A stretch of 64,000 bases of DNA from Vibrio sp. YMD68 (GCF_029958905.1 NZ_CP124614.1:1116001-1180000); one strand, 5' to 3'; counted from the stretch's first letter, positions 25,019 to 34,193 are shown. Numbers and translations are program-made. Notes: generated by a model from the letters alone, not told the origin.

Positions 25019-25654
25019 ATGAAAATCGCTCTAATGATGGAAAACAGCCAAGCACCAAAAAACGCGATGGTTGCAGGTGAACTAAACAACGTTGCTGGTG
25101 GTCTTGGTCACGATGTATTCAACGTAGGCATGACAGATGAAAACGATCACCACCTAACTTACGTTCACCTAGGTATTCTAGCTAGCCTTGTACTTAACTC
25201 AAAAGCAGCGGATTTCGTTGTAACAGGTTGTGGTACAGGTCAAGGCGCAATGATGGCAAGCAACCTACACCCAGGTGTTGTTTGTGGTTACGCACTAGAG
25301 CCATCTGATGCTTTCTTATTTAACCAAATCAACAATGGTAACGCGATTTCTTTAGCATTCGCTAAAGGCTTTGGTTGGGCTGGTGAACTAAACGTTCGCT
25401 ACATCTTTGAAAAAGCATTTACAGGTAACCGTGGTGAAGGCTACCCAATTGAGCGTGCAGCTCCGCAACAAGCAAACGCAGCCATTCTAAACGACGTAAA
25501 AGCAGCAGTTGCAAAAGACGTGGTTGAAGGTCTTCGCTCTCTCGATCAAGACCTAGTTAAAGCCGCTATCGGTGGTGCACACTTCCAAGAGTTTTTCTTC
25601 GCAAACTGCCAAGTTTCTGAGATTGCTGAGTACGTGAAGTCTCTGCTGGACTAA
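25019..25654 (+). CDS. RpiB/LacAB-fold sugar isomerase, probable DhuI-type ketol-isomerase
   Basis: A 211-residue protein of the RpiB/LacA/LacB family: MKIALMMENSQAPKNAMVAG at the start and the catalytic Cys loop VVTGCGTGQGAMMASNLHPG (about residues 65-84). Streptococcal DhuI, of this family and about this size, isomerises 4-deoxy-5-hexosulose uronate to 2,5-diketo-3-deoxygluconate, the step usually done by KduI. No KduI is in the window. The gene sits exactly between KdgF and KduD functions, so a DhuI-type role is likely (inference). AGGAG precedes the ATG. A terminator follows at 25697. Confidence 0.8.
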   Translation: MKIALMMENSQAPKNAMVAGELNNVAGGLGHDVFNVGMTDENDHHLTYVHLGILASLVLNSKAADFVVTGCGTGQGAMMASNLHPGVVCGYALEPSDAFLFNQINNGNAISLAFAKGFGWAGELNVRYIFEKAFTGNRGEGYPIERAAPQQANAAILNDVKAAVAKDVVEGLRSLDQDLVKAAIGGAHFQEFFFANCQVSEIAEYVKSLLD

Positions 25655-25696
25655 TCACGACCGAACTCATTTATCGGGAAATAAGTTGAGTTATGA

Positions 25697-25726
25697 AAGC
25701 TAGCCTTGATCGGCTGGCTTTTTTTT
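25697..25726 (+). terminator. Terminator of the kduD-isomerase operon
   Basis: Arms AAGCTAGCC and GGCTGGCTT (one G-T pair) followed by eight T residues, 43 bp after the isomerase stop. Confidence 0.85.
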
Positions 25727-25741
25727 AAATAATCAATTAAA

Positions 25742-25760
25742 AATGAACCATCGTTTTATT
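25742..25760. promoter_or_regulatory. KdgR-like operator upstream of kdgK
   Basis: AATGAACCATCGTTTTATT. Read on the minus strand it contains AAAACGATGGTTCATT, close to the AAAACnnnGTTTC box. It lies about 65 bp before kdgK. Confidence 0.45.
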
Positions 25761-25823
25761 ATTTATTTTATTGTGCTTGTTGATGTGTAATAATGGGCTT
25801 AATAAATGTTGAGGAGATTTCCT

Positions 25824-26753
25824 ATGAGCCCAATTACTCGTGTCGCTATAATCGGCGAATGCATGGTTGAATTAACCAAAAATCAAGGTGAGCTAAAACA
25901 GAGCTTTGGTGGTGATACACTAAATACGGCGGTTTACCTGTCCAGATTAACCGAGAGGCATGGAGTGACCACGTCATACGTGACTGGGTTAGGGCAGGAC
26001 TCGTTCAGCCAAGAAATGTTAACTGCTTGGCAACAAGAGAAGATCAATACAGAGATGGTCTACTTATCGAAAGACAAGTTACCCGGTATGTATGCGATTG
26101 AAACTGAGGACGATGGTGAGCGCAGCTTCCATTACTGGAGAAATGACTCAGCGGCGAAATATTGGTTACGAGATCATTCAATCGAAGCATTAGCCAATCA
26201 ATTTTGTCAGCATCAAATGATCTACTTAAGTGGCATCAGTTTAGCGATTTTGCCGCAGGATTGTTTAGAGTCTCTTATTAAATTACTGAAGATTTGTCGC
26301 AATGAAGGTGTGAAGATCGCGTTTGATAATAACTTCCGACCTGCACTATGGAGTGATTTGGATGTGGCTCGCTCTGTATATAAAGAGATTCTATCGATCA
26401 CTGATATGGCGTTTTTAACGTTTGATGATGAAGTGCTGCTTTGGGGTGATGACACCGAACAGCAAGCCATTGATCGTACACAGGCGCTTGGCGTAGAAGA
26501 GATTGTGGTGAAACGTGGTGGTGCAGAGTGCTTTGTTGTGAATCAAGAAACGTTTGAGTCAGTTGCTGCCAATAAAATTGACAAAATCGTTGATACCACA
26601 GCAGCGGGTGACTCATTCAGTGCTGGTTATCTTGCAAAACGTATTCTTGGTGGTGAAATGGCGGCGTCTGCAAGCTCCGGGCACCTACTCGCTGGGACAG
26701 TGATTCAACATCGCGGTGCGATTATTCCAACAGATGTCATGCCGACTATCTAA
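25824..26753 (+). CDS. kdgK: 2-keto-3-deoxygluconate kinase
   Basis: A 309-residue PfkB-family sugar kinase. N-terminal RVAIIGECMVELTK and GGDTLNTAVYLSRL are typical of KdgK. The C-terminal anion-hole and catalytic Asp motif is DTTAAGDSFSAGYLA. It phosphorylates 2-keto-3-deoxygluconate to KDPG. The ATG at 25824 has GAGGAG 7 bp upstream; the ATG at 25806 would overlap that site. It is followed 31 bp later by eda, forming an operon. Confidence 0.93.
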   Translation: MSPITRVAIIGECMVELTKNQGELKQSFGGDTLNTAVYLSRLTERHGVTTSYVTGLGQDSFSQEMLTAWQQEKINTEMVYLSKDKLPGMYAIETEDDGERSFHYWRNDSAAKYWLRDHSIEALANQFCQHQMIYLSGISLAILPQDCLESLIKLLKICRNEGVKIAFDNNFRPALWSDLDVARSVYKEILSITDMAFLTFDDEVLLWGDDTEQQAIDRTQALGVEEIVVKRGGAECFVVNQETFESVAANKIDKIVDTTAAGDSFSAGYLAKRILGGEMAASASSGHLLAGTVIQHRGAIIPTDVMPTI

Positions 26754-26784
26754 ATGAATTAAAGTGAAAATTAAGGGAAGCAGA

Positions 26785-27408
26785 ATGAAAACGCTTAATG
26801 AAAGACTATCTGAAATTAAAGTGGTACCTGTCATTGCAATCAAAGACGCGTCTAAAGCATCTAAGCTAGCTGAAGTATTGATTGAAAATGGGTTGCCGTG
26901 CGCTGAAGTCACTTTTCGCACTGAGCAAGCATTCGATGCCATCAGAGCAATGCGAGAAGCGTATCCGGAAATGCTGATCGGCTCAGGCACAGTACTGACA
27001 ACAGAACAAGTTGATCAGTCTATTGAAGCGGGTGTTGATTTCGTGGTTAGCCCAGGCTTTAACCCGACAACCGTTAAGTACTGTCAACAACGTAACATAA
27101 CGATTGTTCCAGGTGTCAACAACCCAAGTCTCGTTGAGCAAGCAATGGAGATGGGCTTACGTACATTGAAGTTCTTCCCTGCGGAACCTTCTGGTGGCGT
27201 TAACATGCTGAAAGCGTTAACCGCGGTTTATCCGGTTAAATTTATGCCTACTGGTGGTGTCAGCCCTAAGAACGTGAAAGATTATCTAGCCATTCCAAGC
27301 GTATTGGCTTGCGGTGGGACATGGATGGTGCCCAATGCGTTGATTGATAATGAAAAGTGGGATGAGCTTGCGACCTTAGTTCGTGAAGTCGCTGGCATTA
27401 TTGATTAA
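26785..27408 (+). CDS. eda: KDPG/KHG aldolase
   Basis: A 207-residue class I aldolase. The Schiff-base Lys is in TLKFFPAEPSGG, the catalytic Glu in CAEVTFRT, and substrate binding in SGTVLT and PTGGVS. It splits 2-keto-3-deoxy-6-phosphogluconate into pyruvate and glyceraldehyde-3-phosphate, completing the uronate route. The ATG at 26785 (after GGGAAGC) fits the family start; the GTG at 26764 is rejected. Confidence 0.94.
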   Translation: MKTLNERLSEIKVVPVIAIKDASKASKLAEVLIENGLPCAEVTFRTEQAFDAIRAMREAYPEMLIGSGTVLTTEQVDQSIEAGVDFVVSPGFNPTTVKYCQQRNITIVPGVNNPSLVEQAMEMGLRTLKFFPAEPSGGVNMLKALTAVYPVKFMPTGGVSPKNVKDYLAIPSVLACGGTWMVPNALIDNEKWDELATLVREVAGIID

Positions 27409-27492
27409 GAATAAAAGAAAACAACGTCGGTCGCTTTCTTAGGCAAATAGGCTTTATTTAAATTAAACATAAAAAAATAGACGAATAAGAGC

Positions 27493-27521
27493 AAGCGCCT
27501 AGCCCCCATAGGCGCTTTTTT
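27493..27521 (+). terminator. Terminator of kdgK-eda
   Basis: Arms AAGCGCCT and AGGCGCTT flank a 9-base loop and are followed by TTTT, 85 bp after the eda stop. Confidence 0.85.
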
Positions 27522-27606
27522 ATGGGGTTAGCATAATGATAATTTATAAGGTCGGTTTCTCAAGTAGAGCAACTATCTAACAGTTTAACTACCTACCTAA
27601 CAGTTT

Positions 27607-27654
27607 AACTACCTAACTACCTAACTACCTAACTACCTAACTACCTAACTATCT
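27607..27654. repeat. Tandem 8-bp repeats (AACTACCT)
   Basis: Five perfect copies and one with a single change. Degenerate copies extend upstream to about 27570. Confidence 0.95.
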
Positions 27655-27841
27655 AATTAGCTAGCTAAGCCTCTGCCTTGGCTAAATACCCAATAAGTTG
27701 CTGCAAAAATCAGCTCGAAAGATCAACACGCCCTAGTTCAGTTTTCGGCTCTCTTTGTACAATTGATGGTGATTTTACTCTTCTGCTTCACCACCTTTAT
27801 TGCAGTACATTATCTGTATCACACTTTTTATCCATAATTTT

Positions 27842-27856
27842 AAAACGCCGTTTCAA
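27842..27856. promoter_or_regulatory. KdgR-like operator, distal, upstream of porin
   Basis: AAAACGCCGTTTCAA, the best match among the boxes in this locus, 92 bp before the porin start. Confidence 0.6.
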
Positions 27857-27931
27857 AGATCACATTTCAATCAGTCTTCGCTTTCGTTTTTCGTATCAAT
27901 CTATATATTAAACCGAAATTCAATATAAAAT

Positions 27932-27948
27932 AAAACGGTGTTTTGAAA
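27932..27948. promoter_or_regulatory. KdgR-like operator overlapping the porin start
   Basis: AAAACGGTGTTTTGAAA reaches the ATG at 27948. Bound protein here would block transcription or translation initiation; with the box at 27842 it could allow looping (inference). It leaves little room for a conventional ribosome binding site. Confidence 0.55.
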
Positions 27949-28643
27949 TGAAAGTTAAACTGTTGATATCTTCTCTACTGCTTGCTTTGACATCCGCTTC
28001 GGCGTCAGCTGCGTCAATAAACTTACGCCATGAATACATGCCAGATCGTGATGGCGATCAGCATCGCGACCGAATTACTGTGTCCCACCGCTTTGCAAAC
28101 GGTATTGGATTCTCTGTGGAGGCAAAGTGGAAGCATGACGATGATAATTTTCTTGGTGGATTGAAGAGTGGTGGCCATGAAGTGGGTGTGAGCTACAACT
28201 ATAAAATAAACGATACATTCACACTGCAACCATCTTATGCCGCTGATGTATCTAGCACGTCGGCGACGCATAAATACAACATCCGTGCTATCGCTAAGAT
28301 TACCGATAATTGGGGCGCTAACGTGCGATACCGTTATGGTGATCAACGTCGTGTAAATAGCGATAACTCTAGTTACCACCAGATCAACGTTGTAACAGAT
28401 TACCGTTTGAGCTGGGGTAAAGTAGGTGTTGACCTAGAATATAAAGATTTAGAGTCAGGCCAAGGTGGTTGGAAGGATAAAGACCAAGATCACCTAGTGA
28501 ACTTCTTTGGTGAATACAGCCTGTTAGAAAGTGGTTGGGTACCGTTTGCAGAAATCGGTTTTGTCACTAATGACAAGAACGATAACGGAGTGAAAGATGA
28601 TCATTCAATCCGTTATCGTGTCGGCGTTAAATACAGCTTCTAA
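27948..28643 (+). CDS. kdgM: KdgM-family oligogalacturonate-specific porin
   Basis: A 231-residue outer-membrane protein. The signal peptide ends SASA-A near residue 22. The mature part starts SINLRHEYMPDR and is built of alternating strands with Arg-rich faces (VRYRYGDQRR, IRYRVGVKYSF). It ends in Phe as outer-membrane barrels do. This matches KdgM, a 12-stranded anion-preferring channel for acidic oligosaccharides. It is followed 11 bp later by the pectate lyase gene, so porin and enzyme are co-transcribed. Confidence 0.92.
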   Translation: MKVKLLISSLLLALTSASASAASINLRHEYMPDRDGDQHRDRITVSHRFANGIGFSVEAKWKHDDDNFLGGLKSGGHEVGVSYNYKINDTFTLQPSYAADVSSTSATHKYNIRAIAKITDNWGANVRYRYGDQRRVNSDNSSYHQINVVTDYRLSWGKVGVDLEYKDLESGQGGWKDKDQDHLVNFFGEYSLLESGWVPFAEIGFVTNDKNDNGVKDDHSIRYRVGVKYSF

Positions 28644-28654
28644 TAGGTGAAAAA

Positions 28655-30883
28655 ATGAAAAAACATACTTTAGCGCTGTGTTTAGCTATCGCCCTTTCTC
28701 CTCAAGCCTTCGCATCTGACATCAACGCTGATGAACTGGTTTGGAAAGCGATGACTTTTGGTCAATCAACTGATCTGAATTTTGGTTCGACAATCCTGCC
28801 TGAAAAAGTAGGTGTGAATCAGGTGACGGTGAACGGTGAATTAGTAGAAGCGGGTCAGGTTGAGTCTCAATTCACCATTGAGAGCCGGGGCGGAAAGCTG
28901 GCGAATTCTCATGAAGGTTTAACGTTCTACTACACTGAGATCCCAACCGATTACAACTTCACCTTGTCTGCGGATATTAACCTTGTTCAGCTTGGCCCAG
29001 AAACGGGTGCAACGCCGAACCGTCAAGAAGGTGCGGGCATCATGGTTCGTGACATTTTGGGCGCTGAGCGTCTAATGCCACAACCAGAAGGCCATGAAGA
29101 GTTTCCGTCAGCGGCGAACATGGTGATGAACTTACTTCGTTCACACACTCGCTCGAATGATGGATTGACCAATGTGAATGCAACTTTCCGTGAAGGTGTC
29201 TATCAACCGTGGGGTACATCAGGTAACCGCCGTAATCAAGTCGACTACGTAGAAGGTGTTCCCTACGTTAACAATGACACTTACCGAATGAGCTTAACTC
29301 GAACGAATGACGGTTTTGAGGTGAGCTATCAACAGGGTGATGTGATCAAGGCCTCAGTGGTTAAAGGAGCAAATGCCAATATCGTAGAGATGCAAGATTC
29401 AGAAAATCAGTACATCGGTTTCTTTGCATCACGTAACGCGAAGATGGATGTTAGCAACGTAGAGCTTTCTCTCACTCCTGCGGACACGATAGACGCACCT
29501 AGGTTTGAAGCGAAACAGGGCGATGTGGTTTTTGAAATCGCTTCGTCTTCAAAGTCAGTGTCAAATGATTACCCAGTTCAAGCTCGCGCGAACTACACCG
29601 GTCAGTTTGAAGTGCGTCAAAATGGCAAAGTGATTGCGACCGAGCAAGTGACGGCAGGCGATCTTCTTAAACATACAGCAACGCTTTCCACGGGAAGCAA
29701 TGAGTTTGCCGTCACCTTTACGGCAATTGAAGGCCCTGATCTGAATGCGAAAACAGAAACGTTTTCTGTAGAAAAAGCATCAGTGAGCAACGTAAATGCC
29801 ATTTATGTCGCGCCAAACGGTACAGCAGAAGGCACGGGCAGCCAAGCACAACCTCTTGATCTAGCGACTGCTATCGAGTTGGTGCCCGCTGGCGGCACCA
29901 TTAAGCTGACGAAAGGTGATTACCAGAGCCTAACGCTTCCAATCTCAGTGAGCGGTACGGCAGAACAACCTAAATCACTAAAAGCGGTGGAAGAGGGGGT
30001 ACGTTTTGTTGGTCAACTTGAGCACAATGCCAATTACTGGCACTACGAAGATATTGAAGTTGCGGGTGCACGTTTCATTGTACACGGTAGCCACAATACG
30101 TTTGAAAGAATGACGACACACGGTGCACCAGATACAGGTTTCCAGATCACGTCACCTGAAGACATTGGCCGCGCACTATGGGCAAGTTACAACACCGTTA
30201 TTGATAGCGAAAGCTACAACAACATGGACCCATCTCAAATTAACGCGGATGGTTTTGCAGCCAAGATGCGTATTGGTGATGGCAACACCTTCATTCGCTG
30301 TATCGCCCACCACAACATCGATGATGGTTGGGACCTGTTCAATAAAGTAGAAGATGGCCCAAATGGTGCGGTAACGATCAAAGATTCAATCGCATTCAAT
30401 AATGGTCGCACGTTAGAGGTTGCTAACAAGGGTGGCACGATTGGTAATGGCTTTAAGTTGGGTGGCGAAGGCATTCCAGTGCCTCACGTGATTACTAATA
30501 GCTTATCTTTCAATAACAATATGGACGGCTTTACCGACAACTTTAACCCAGGAGCGGTTACCGTTAAAAACAACGTCTCTATCGACAATAAGCGCTTTAA
30601 CTACTTGTTCCGTCAAAGCCCATATTCAGATGAGATTAAGCAAGGCAACTTTGTTAATAATGCTTCATACCGTTTTAACGTTGAAAGTCACTACGATGAT
30701 GTCGTAAATAGCGAAGTCTCTGAGGGAAACATTTTTATTCAAGGCGGTCAGTCAATGGATAATAATAACAAGGTAATCGATATGACGCCGCTTGCTCCAT
30801 TGAAAAAAATCTCAGTAATTGACCTCGACCAGCCTGTTCCAGGTATGGAAGAAGCACTCAAACTGAAAGAGATGATGAACTAA
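28655..30883 (+). CDS. PL9 pectate lyase, PelX-like exopolygalacturonate lyase
   Basis: A 742-residue protein with signal peptide (ends AFA-S near residue 20). The N-terminal half is a beta-sandwich-like region with an Ig-like part. From about residue 390 a right-handed beta-helix begins IYVAPNGTAEGTGS. The PL9 catalytic Lys537 lies in NADGFAAKMRIGDGN, with Ca-binding Asp residues in NIDDGWDLFNK. Length and layout match Dickeya PelX (about 750 residues), a periplasmic exo-lyase releasing unsaturated digalacturonate. Alginate or other uronans as substrate is less likely given the neighbouring PL22 gene. A terminator follows. Confidence 0.88.
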   Translation: MKKHTLALCLAIALSPQAFASDINADELVWKAMTFGQSTDLNFGSTILPEKVGVNQVTVNGELVEAGQVESQFTIESRGGKLANSHEGLTFYYTEIPTDYNFTLSADINLVQLGPETGATPNRQEGAGIMVRDILGAERLMPQPEGHEEFPSAANMVMNLLRSHTRSNDGLTNVNATFREGVYQPWGTSGNRRNQVDYVEGVPYVNNDTYRMSLTRTNDGFEVSYQQGDVIKASVVKGANANIVEMQDSENQYIGFFASRNAKMDVSNVELSLTPADTIDAPRFEAKQGDVVFEIASSSKSVSNDYPVQARANYTGQFEVRQNGKVIATEQVTAGDLLKHTATLSTGSNEFAVTFTAIEGPDLNAKTETFSVEKASVSNVNAIYVAPNGTAEGTGSQAQPLDLATAIELVPAGGTIKLTKGDYQSLTLPISVSGTAEQPKSLKAVEEGVRFVGQLEHNANYWHYEDIEVAGARFIVHGSHNTFERMTTHGAPDTGFQITSPEDIGRALWASYNTVIDSESYNNMDPSQINADGFAAKMRIGDGNTFIRCIAHHNIDDGWDLFNKVEDGPNGAVTIKDSIAFNNGRTLEVANKGGTIGNGFKLGGEGIPVPHVITNSLSFNNNMDGFTDNFNPGAVTVKNNVSIDNKRFNYLFRQSPYSDEIKQGNFVNNASYRFNVESHYDDVVNSEVSEGNIFIQGGQSMDNNNKVIDMTPLAPLKKISVIDLDQPVPGMEEALKLKEMMN

Positions 30884-30921
30884 TCACTCTTCGTCACATT
30901 TTGTTGTATATATGCGAATTC

Positions 30922-30948
30922 AAAGGCTCTTCGGAGCCTTTTTATTTT
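30922..30948 (+). terminator. Terminator of the porin-lyase operon
   Basis: AAAGGCTC, a 3-base loop, GGAGCCTTTTTATTTTT, 40 bp after the lyase stop. Confidence 0.88.
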
Positions 30949-31059
30949 TCTTTTGTATATACGGCGAGCCCTATGGTTTCGGTCTACTTATTCGGTTTTA
31001 TTCAAAAATGATCAAGTGAGAGCTATGGAATCATTGAAGGTCTGAATACCGGAAATTAT

Positions 31060-31077
31060 AAGTGATCTGGATCATGA
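31060..31077. promoter_or_regulatory. Possible CRP site upstream of the symporter
   Basis: AAGTGATCTGGATCATGA has the GTGA-N6-TCA(T) layout of a CRP half-symmetric site, 112 bp before the start codon. Catabolite control of pectin genes is usual. It is a single-site guess. Confidence 0.35.
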
Positions 31078-31098
31078 AAACCCAATAAATTACATTAT

Positions 31099-31114
31099 TG
31101 AACCATTGTTTCGA
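31099..31114. promoter_or_regulatory. KdgR-like operator, distal, upstream of symporter
   Basis: TGAACCATTGTTTCGA, a degenerate match to the locus box; a second copy lies at 31165. Confidence 0.4.
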
Positions 31115-31164
31115 TTTAAGTCACGGACTGGTTTGTTTTTTTAAAATTATAATTTAATCAAATT

Positions 31165-31179
31165 AAAACATCGTTTCGG
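31165..31179. promoter_or_regulatory. KdgR-like operator next to the symporter start
   Basis: AAAACATCGTTTCGG ends 10 bp before the ATG; its last bases overlap the GGAG ribosome binding site. Confidence 0.55.
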
Positions 31180-31188
31180 AGTTTAACT

Positions 31189-32958
31189 ATGGAATATGAT
31201 TACCTTGTAATAGCAGGCTACTTTGCACTTATGGTTGCAATTAGTGTGCTATTCAAAAAAATGGCAAGTAACAGCACCAGTGATTACTTTCGTGGGGGCG
31301 GTAAAATGCTCTGGTGGATGGTAGGTGCAACAGCCTTCATGACACAATTCTCTGCATGGACCTTCACAGGTGCTGCAGGTAAAGCGTTTAACGATGGCTT
31401 TGCGGTATTAGCCGTATTCATGGGTAACATGGTAGCTTACGTATTTGCTATCTATTACTTTGCTCGTCGCTTCCGCCAAATGCGAGTAGATACACCAACT
31501 GAAGGTGTTCGTCGTCGATTTGGTTCGGTAAACGAACAGTTCTTCACATGGGTAATTATCCCTTTAAGTGTGATCAACGCCGGTGTTTGGCTAAATGGCC
31601 TAGGTGTCTTTGCATCAGCGGTATTCGATGCAGACATTAACACGACGATTTATGTGACGGGTGCAGCTGTACTTGCTATCTCACTGATAAGTGGAGCATG
31701 GGGTGTTGTAGCGTCTGATTTCATTCAAACTCTGGTTGTCGCGGTTATCTCAATTGCGTGTGCGGGTGTTGCACTGTACTTTGTTGGTGGCCCAAGCGAG
31801 ATCGTGAATGAGTTCCCTGGTGGTTTCATCATGGGTCCAGACATGAACTACCCACTACTACTTGTATGTACGTTCCTATTCTTTGTGGTAAAACAGCTGC
31901 AAAGTATCAACAACATGCAAGAATCTTATCGTTTCCTAAACGCAAAAGACTCTAAGAACGCAACGAAAGCAGCGGCAATGGCGCTAGCGATGATGTTCTT
32001 TGGCGCAATCATTTGGTTCATCCCACCTTGGGCATCTGCAATTATGTATCCAGATGCGGCGGCGGCTTACCCTAATTTAGGTGCCAAAGCGAGTGACGCG
32101 GTATACCTCGTGTTTGCACGTGAAACAATGCCTCTTGGTACTGTCGGTCTGTTAATGGCAGGTCTATTTGCTGCAACCATGTCTTCTATGGATTCAGCAC
32201 TCAACCGTAACTCTGGTATTTTTGTACGTAGCTTCTACTCCACTGTTGTACGTAAAGGTAAAGCAAGCGATAAAGAACTGCTTCGCGCAGGTCAGGCTGC
32301 ATGTTTGATTAACGGTATTTTGGTTATCTTTATGGCTCAGTTCTTCAACTCATTGAAGCACCTAAGCTTGTTTGACCTAATGATGCAAGTAGCAACACTG
32401 CTTCAATCGCCAATCCTAGTTCCGTTATTCCTGGGTATTATTATCCGTAAAACGCCGAAATGGGCGCCATGGGCAACGGTTGTCGTTGGTATGGGTGTAT
32501 CTTGGGCTGTAGTTAACGTATTTACACCTCAATTTGTTGCTGGCTGGTTCGGTATCGAAGAGCTAACAGGTCGTGAAGCGGGTGAAATGCGCACGATGAT
32601 TACTATCGCGGCTCACCTAGTGTTTACTGCTGGTTTCTTCTGTCTAACAACTCTATTTTACAATGAAGCGAAAGACCCATACGTAGAAACGACGAAAGAG
32701 TTCTTCGAAGATGTAGATACAGAGTGTGTTGCTGAAGAAGGCCAAGATGTTGTTGATCGTATGCAACGCGCAAAACTGGGTACGCTCGTAATTTACATGG
32801 CGGCGGGTTTGACACTGATGGTGCTAATTCCTAACCCATTGTGGGGTCGACTACTCTTCTTAGGCTGTGCCGCGGCTGTCTTTGCTGTAGGTTATGGTTT
32901 GAAGAAAAGTGCTCAGCTAACCAATGAAGAGCAAAAAGCAGCAACATCGATCAGCTAG
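31189..32958 (+). CDS. Sodium:solute symporter, probable oligogalacturonide importer
   Basis: A 589-residue integral membrane protein with about 14 hydrophobic helices, of the SSS family: YFRGGGKMLWWMVGATAF near the start, QFSAWTFTGAAG, and GLFAATMSSMDSALNRNSG (the conserved S-S-x-D-S-x-L-N region). A charged cytoplasmic loop lies at about 495-530. Close relatives in marine Vibrio import oligo-uronides. Here the neighbours (porin, PL9, cytoplasmic PL22) suggest oligogalacturonides (inference); no TogMNAB-type ABC system is in the window. Confidence 0.85.
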   Translation: MEYDYLVIAGYFALMVAISVLFKKMASNSTSDYFRGGGKMLWWMVGATAFMTQFSAWTFTGAAGKAFNDGFAVLAVFMGNMVAYVFAIYYFARRFRQMRVDTPTEGVRRRFGSVNEQFFTWVIIPLSVINAGVWLNGLGVFASAVFDADINTTIYVTGAAVLAISLISGAWGVVASDFIQTLVVAVISIACAGVALYFVGGPSEIVNEFPGGFIMGPDMNYPLLLVCTFLFFVVKQLQSINNMQESYRFLNAKDSKNATKAAAMALAMMFFGAIIWFIPPWASAIMYPDAAAAYPNLGAKASDAVYLVFARETMPLGTVGLLMAGLFAATMSSMDSALNRNSGIFVRSFYSTVVRKGKASDKELLRAGQAACLINGILVIFMAQFFNSLKHLSLFDLMMQVATLLQSPILVPLFLGIIIRKTPKWAPWATVVVGMGVSWAVVNVFTPQFVAGWFGIEELTGREAGEMRTMITIAAHLVFTAGFFCLTTLFYNEAKDPYVETTKEFFEDVDTECVAEEGQDVVDRMQRAKLGTLVIYMAAGLTLMVLIPNPLWGRLLFLGCAAAVFAVGYGLKKSAQLTNEEQKAATSIS

Positions 32959-32975
32959 TTATCATTTTTAAGCTT

Positions 32976-33003
32976 GGCTGCTAGGATAACTAGCAGCCTT
33001 TTG
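32976..33003 (+). terminator. Hairpin between symporter and ogl
   Basis: Arms GGCTGCTAG and CTAGCAGCC with a short loop, followed by TTTTGT. It may terminate part of the transcripts; ogl starts 24 bp later with no clear promoter, so read-through is expected. Confidence 0.7.
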
Positions 33004-33026
33004 TAAGAAGTTCGTAGGAGAAAATT

Positions 33027-34193
33027 ATGGCCAAAGGTAATGTTATTCAGCTAGGTTTTGAAACTTTTGTTGATAGCGATACCCAAGTAAAGGTAACGCG
33101 ACTGACACCTAAAGATGTCACCTGTCACCGTAACTACTTTTATCAAAAATGCTTTACCAAGGATGGCTCAAAGCTCCTATTTGCTGGTGATTTCGATGGA
33201 AACCGAAACTACTACTTGGTTGATCTAAAAACTCAAAAAGCAACACAACTGACTGAAGGTGCTGGCGACAACACGTTCGGTGGTTTCATTTCAGACGATG
33301 ATAAATCGTTCTTCTATGTAAAAAATGAACTTCACCTAATGAAGGTGGACCTCGAAACGCTATCTGAGACGGTCATTTATACTGTAGAAGAAGAGTGGAA
33401 AGGTTACGGTACATGGGTAGCAAACTCTGATTGCACCAAGCTTGTTGGTATCGAAATCCTTAAATCTGATTGGAAACCGTTAACTGACTGGAAAAAATTC
33501 CAAGACTTCTACCACACTGAGCCAACGTGTCGCTTAATCAAAGTTAATATTGAAACAGGCGCTCTAGAGGTTGTTCACCAAGACGACGCATGGCTAGGTC
33601 ACCCTATCTATCGTCCTTTTGACGATTCAACGGTGGGTTTCTGTCACGAAGGTCCACATGATCTTGTTGATGCACGTATGTGGTTAGTGAATGAAGACGG
33701 GACGAATGTTCGTAAAATCAAAGAACATGAAGAAGGCGAGTCATGCACCCATGAATTTTGGATCCCAGATGGCAGCGCGATGGCTTACGTTTCTTACTTC
33801 AAAGGTCAAACGGATCGTGTCATTTACAAAGCGAACCCAGATACGTTAGAAAACGAAGAAGTGATGGTCATGCCACCTTGTTCTCACCTCATGAGTAACT
33901 TCGACGGATCGCTAATGGTGGGTGACGGTTGTGATGCACCCGTAGACGTTGCAGACAGCGATGCCTACGACATCGAAAACGACCCGTTTTTGTACGTTCT
34001 GAACACCAAGAAGAAGACATTTGCTAAGTTGGCTAAGCACAACTCTTCTTGGGAAGTGCTTGATGGAGATCGTCAGATTACTCATCCACACCCTTCATTT
34101 ACGCCAAGTGATGATGGCGTGTTATTTACCAGTGATTTCGAAGGCGTACCAGCTATCTATATTGCTGATGTTCCAGAAGAATATAAGGCTTAG
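33027..34193 (+). CDS. ogl: Oligogalacturonate lyase, PL22
   Basis: A 388-residue cytoplasmic protein without signal peptide, of the usual Ogl length. It is a beta-propeller-like repeat protein (LLFAGDFDGNRNYYLVD, VLFTSDFEGVPAIYIAD). The metal site described for the family (His287, Gln350, His353, His355) is present: RQITHPHPSF places Gln350, His353 and His355 exactly, and CSHLMSNFDG supplies a His near 287. It cleaves di- and short oligogalacturonides to unsaturated monomers, the KdgF substrate. AGGAG precedes the ATG. Confidence 0.95.
   Translation: MAKGNVIQLGFETFVDSDTQVKVTRLTPKDVTCHRNYFYQKCFTKDGSKLLFAGDFDGNRNYYLVDLKTQKATQLTEGAGDNTFGGFISDDDKSFFYVKNELHLMKVDLETLSETVIYTVEEEWKGYGTWVANSDCTKLVGIEILKSDWKPLTDWKKFQDFYHTEPTCRLIKVNIETGALEVVHQDDAWLGHPIYRPFDDSTVGFCHEGPHDLVDARMWLVNEDGTNVRKIKEHEEGESCTHEFWIPDGSAMAYVSYFKGQTDRVIYKANPDTLENEEVMVMPPCSHLMSNFDGSLMVGDGCDAPVDVADSDAYDIENDPFLYVLNTKKKTFAKLAKHNSSWEVLDGDRQITHPHPSFTPSDDGVLFTSDFEGVPAIYIADVPEEYKA

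Larger units (their letters stand above)
27409..27947. other. Intergenic region: terminator, repeat array and porin promoter
   Basis: Holds the eda terminator (27493-27521), the AACTACCT array (27607-27654) and two KdgR-like boxes near the porin start. The middle part (27660-27830) shows no gene I would support. Confidence 0.6.

Noticed and set aside
24654..30883. Alginate rather than pectin as the substrate of this locus
   Set aside because: KdgF, KdgK and Eda serve both, but the PL9 and PL22 enzymes, KduD and KdgM-type porin point to pectin; no PL6, PL7 or PL17 alginate lyase is in the window.
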